NCBI GenBank assembly: GCA_902489135.1
Contig: CABTYW010000029.1
Coordinates: 1 to 25,290 of the forward strand
Direction of reading: 5' to 3'
Length of the DNA stretch: 25,290 bases
From: an uncultured Synergistaceae bacterium
GTDB lineage: Bacteria; Synergistota; Synergistia; Synergistales; Dethiosulfovibrionaceae
A program made the position numbers and the translations under genes. Shown here piece after piece: positions 24,949 to 25,290 of the stretch (position 1 is its first letter; each line of letters opens with the position of its first letter). The notes under the pieces were generated by a model that was not told the DNA's origin, did no database searches, and worked only from the letters and a program-made list of their open reading frames with translations.

Positions 24949-24987
24949 GCGGCATAGTTTACAGAAATGTAGGCTATGCCGCTTTTT
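24949..24987 (+). terminator. Rho-independent terminator with GAAA tetraloop
   Basis: A 15-base-pair stem (24949-24963 with 24968-24982; 13 Watson-Crick pairs and two T-G wobbles) closes on a GAAA loop and is followed by TTTTTCTC. The A-rich stretch before the stem can also pair with the T run, so it may work in both directions. It lies 75 bases after the thioredoxin stop, in a 277-base non-coding stretch (24875-25151). The rest of that stretch shows no other clear element. Confidence 0.88.
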
Positions 24988-25129
24988 CTCGTCTTTCGGA
25001 GAAATTGCTTGCCCCGATGGAGTACGAGGAGATAGTGATTGTTGCTTACTGCTACTTTGGCGCAATCGAAGGTTTTTGAAACGACTCTGAGAACTCTCGA
25101 AGGTAACTCATTTTTTTTAGAAAATCACT

Positions 25130-25135
25130 TATGAT
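25130..25135 (+). promoter_or_regulatory. Possible -10 element before the 3'-end gene
   Basis: TATGAT lies 16 bases before the ATG at 25152, just after a T8 tract, in an AT-rich patch. No recognisable -35 is found at the right distance, and the implied leader is very short. This is a weak call. Confidence 0.25.
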
Positions 25136-25151
25136 GTTTTAAGGAGTCCTC

Positions 25152-25267
25152 ATGCGTAATTTGCAAGCATATTATTCAGCCCCGATATCGGAATTTCTCC
25201 GTCGGTCGACGGCAGAGATCCTGGGCATCATCCACTCGAACAACATCTCTGCGGAGACGACGATCCA
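25152..25267 (+). CDS. N-terminal fragment of a DUF2075-like protein, cut by the contig end
   Basis: ATG 25152 follows AAGGAG by 5 bases, and 38 codons are readable before adapter sequence begins. The peptide starts MRNLQAYYSAPISEFLRRS and continues through EILGIIHSNN and ETTIQ. The pattern of YYS, a short SISxFL-like segment and EILG matches the start of DUF2075 proteins, which go on to a nuclease-like region and a P-loop helicase domain, none of it present here. The assignment is from memory of the family's N-terminus and is moderate. The frame reads on through the adapter to the end of the window, but those codons are artificial. It is the first gene of a new unit after the terminator. Confidence 0.55.
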
Positions 25268-25290
25268 AGATCGGAAGAGCACACGTCTGA
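25268..25290. other. Illumina TruSeq adapter sequence at the contig end (artefact)
   Basis: The last 23 bases, beginning AGATCGGAAGAGCACACG, match the start of the standard Illumina TruSeq read-through adapter. This is library sequence left in the assembly and not part of the genome. The true genomic sequence stops at about 25267. Confidence 0.95.

Noticed and set aside
24899..25090. Small open frame (63 codons) between the thioredoxin and the contig end
   Set aside because: It runs straight through the strong terminator hairpin, has no ribosome binding site, and its Arg/Cys/Phe-rich product resembles no known protein.
1..25290. CRISPR arrays, tRNA/rRNA genes, insertion sequences, prophage or toxin-antitoxin modules
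   Set aside because: I looked on both strands and found no regularly spaced repeats, transposase motifs, cloverleaf-like stretches or small two-gene modules that could be supported.

Overview
The window is about 25.3 kb of GC-rich bacterial DNA (roughly 60% GC by eye). Every gene I can support lies on the + strand. Gene content and order (recJ, rel, dtd, MBL hydrolase, radC, mreBCD, mrdA, minCDE, rodA, two TIGR03960/TIGR03936-type proteins, RNase G, smc, a TrmN6-like methyltransferase, rsmI) suggest a diderm anaerobe of the Synergistota, perhaps close to Pyramidobacter. That assignment is inference from gene order, base composition and a glycine-reductase-type thioredoxin. No marker gene here settles it.

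Layout. 1-5720: 3' part of recJ, then rel (ppGpp metabolism), dtd (D-aminoacyl-tRNA deacylase), a metallo-beta-lactamase-fold hydrolase and radC, nearly all touching or overlapping. 5791-13342: a cell-shape and division block, mreB-mreC-mreD-mrdA(PBP2)-minC-minD-minE-rodA, with the Min genes inserted between the PBP2 and RodA partners. 13525-22666: an information-processing block of a radical SAM protein, a DUF2344 protein, RNase G, SMC, a tRNA N6-adenine methyltransferase and the 16S rRNA methyltransferase RsmI. 22913-24265: a sodium-dependent (NSS family) transporter with its own promoter. 24542-24874: an atypical thioredoxin with its own promoter, followed by a strong terminator. 25152 to the end: the first codons of a probable DUF2075 protein, cut off by 23 bases of Illumina adapter at the extreme 3' end.

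How the genes work together. MreBCD, PBP2 and RodA form the elongasome that builds the lateral cell wall. MinCDE positions the division site. SMC, RNase G, Rel, RecJ and the RNA methyltransferases are housekeeping functions for chromosome, RNA and translation upkeep. Short spacings and ATGA-type overlaps suggest long polycistronic units with translational coupling.

I see no CRISPR array, rRNA or tRNA gene, insertion sequence, prophage or defence island. This is mostly conserved core genome, and I found no clear undescribed system. The best candidates for something new are: minD read in frame from an upstream start that adds a 173-residue low-complexity N-terminus while a strong internal ribosome binding site still offers the normal start; a Rel protein with an intact hydrolase HD motif but an acidic RelA-like QFDD synthetase motif; and the CTHC thioredoxin.
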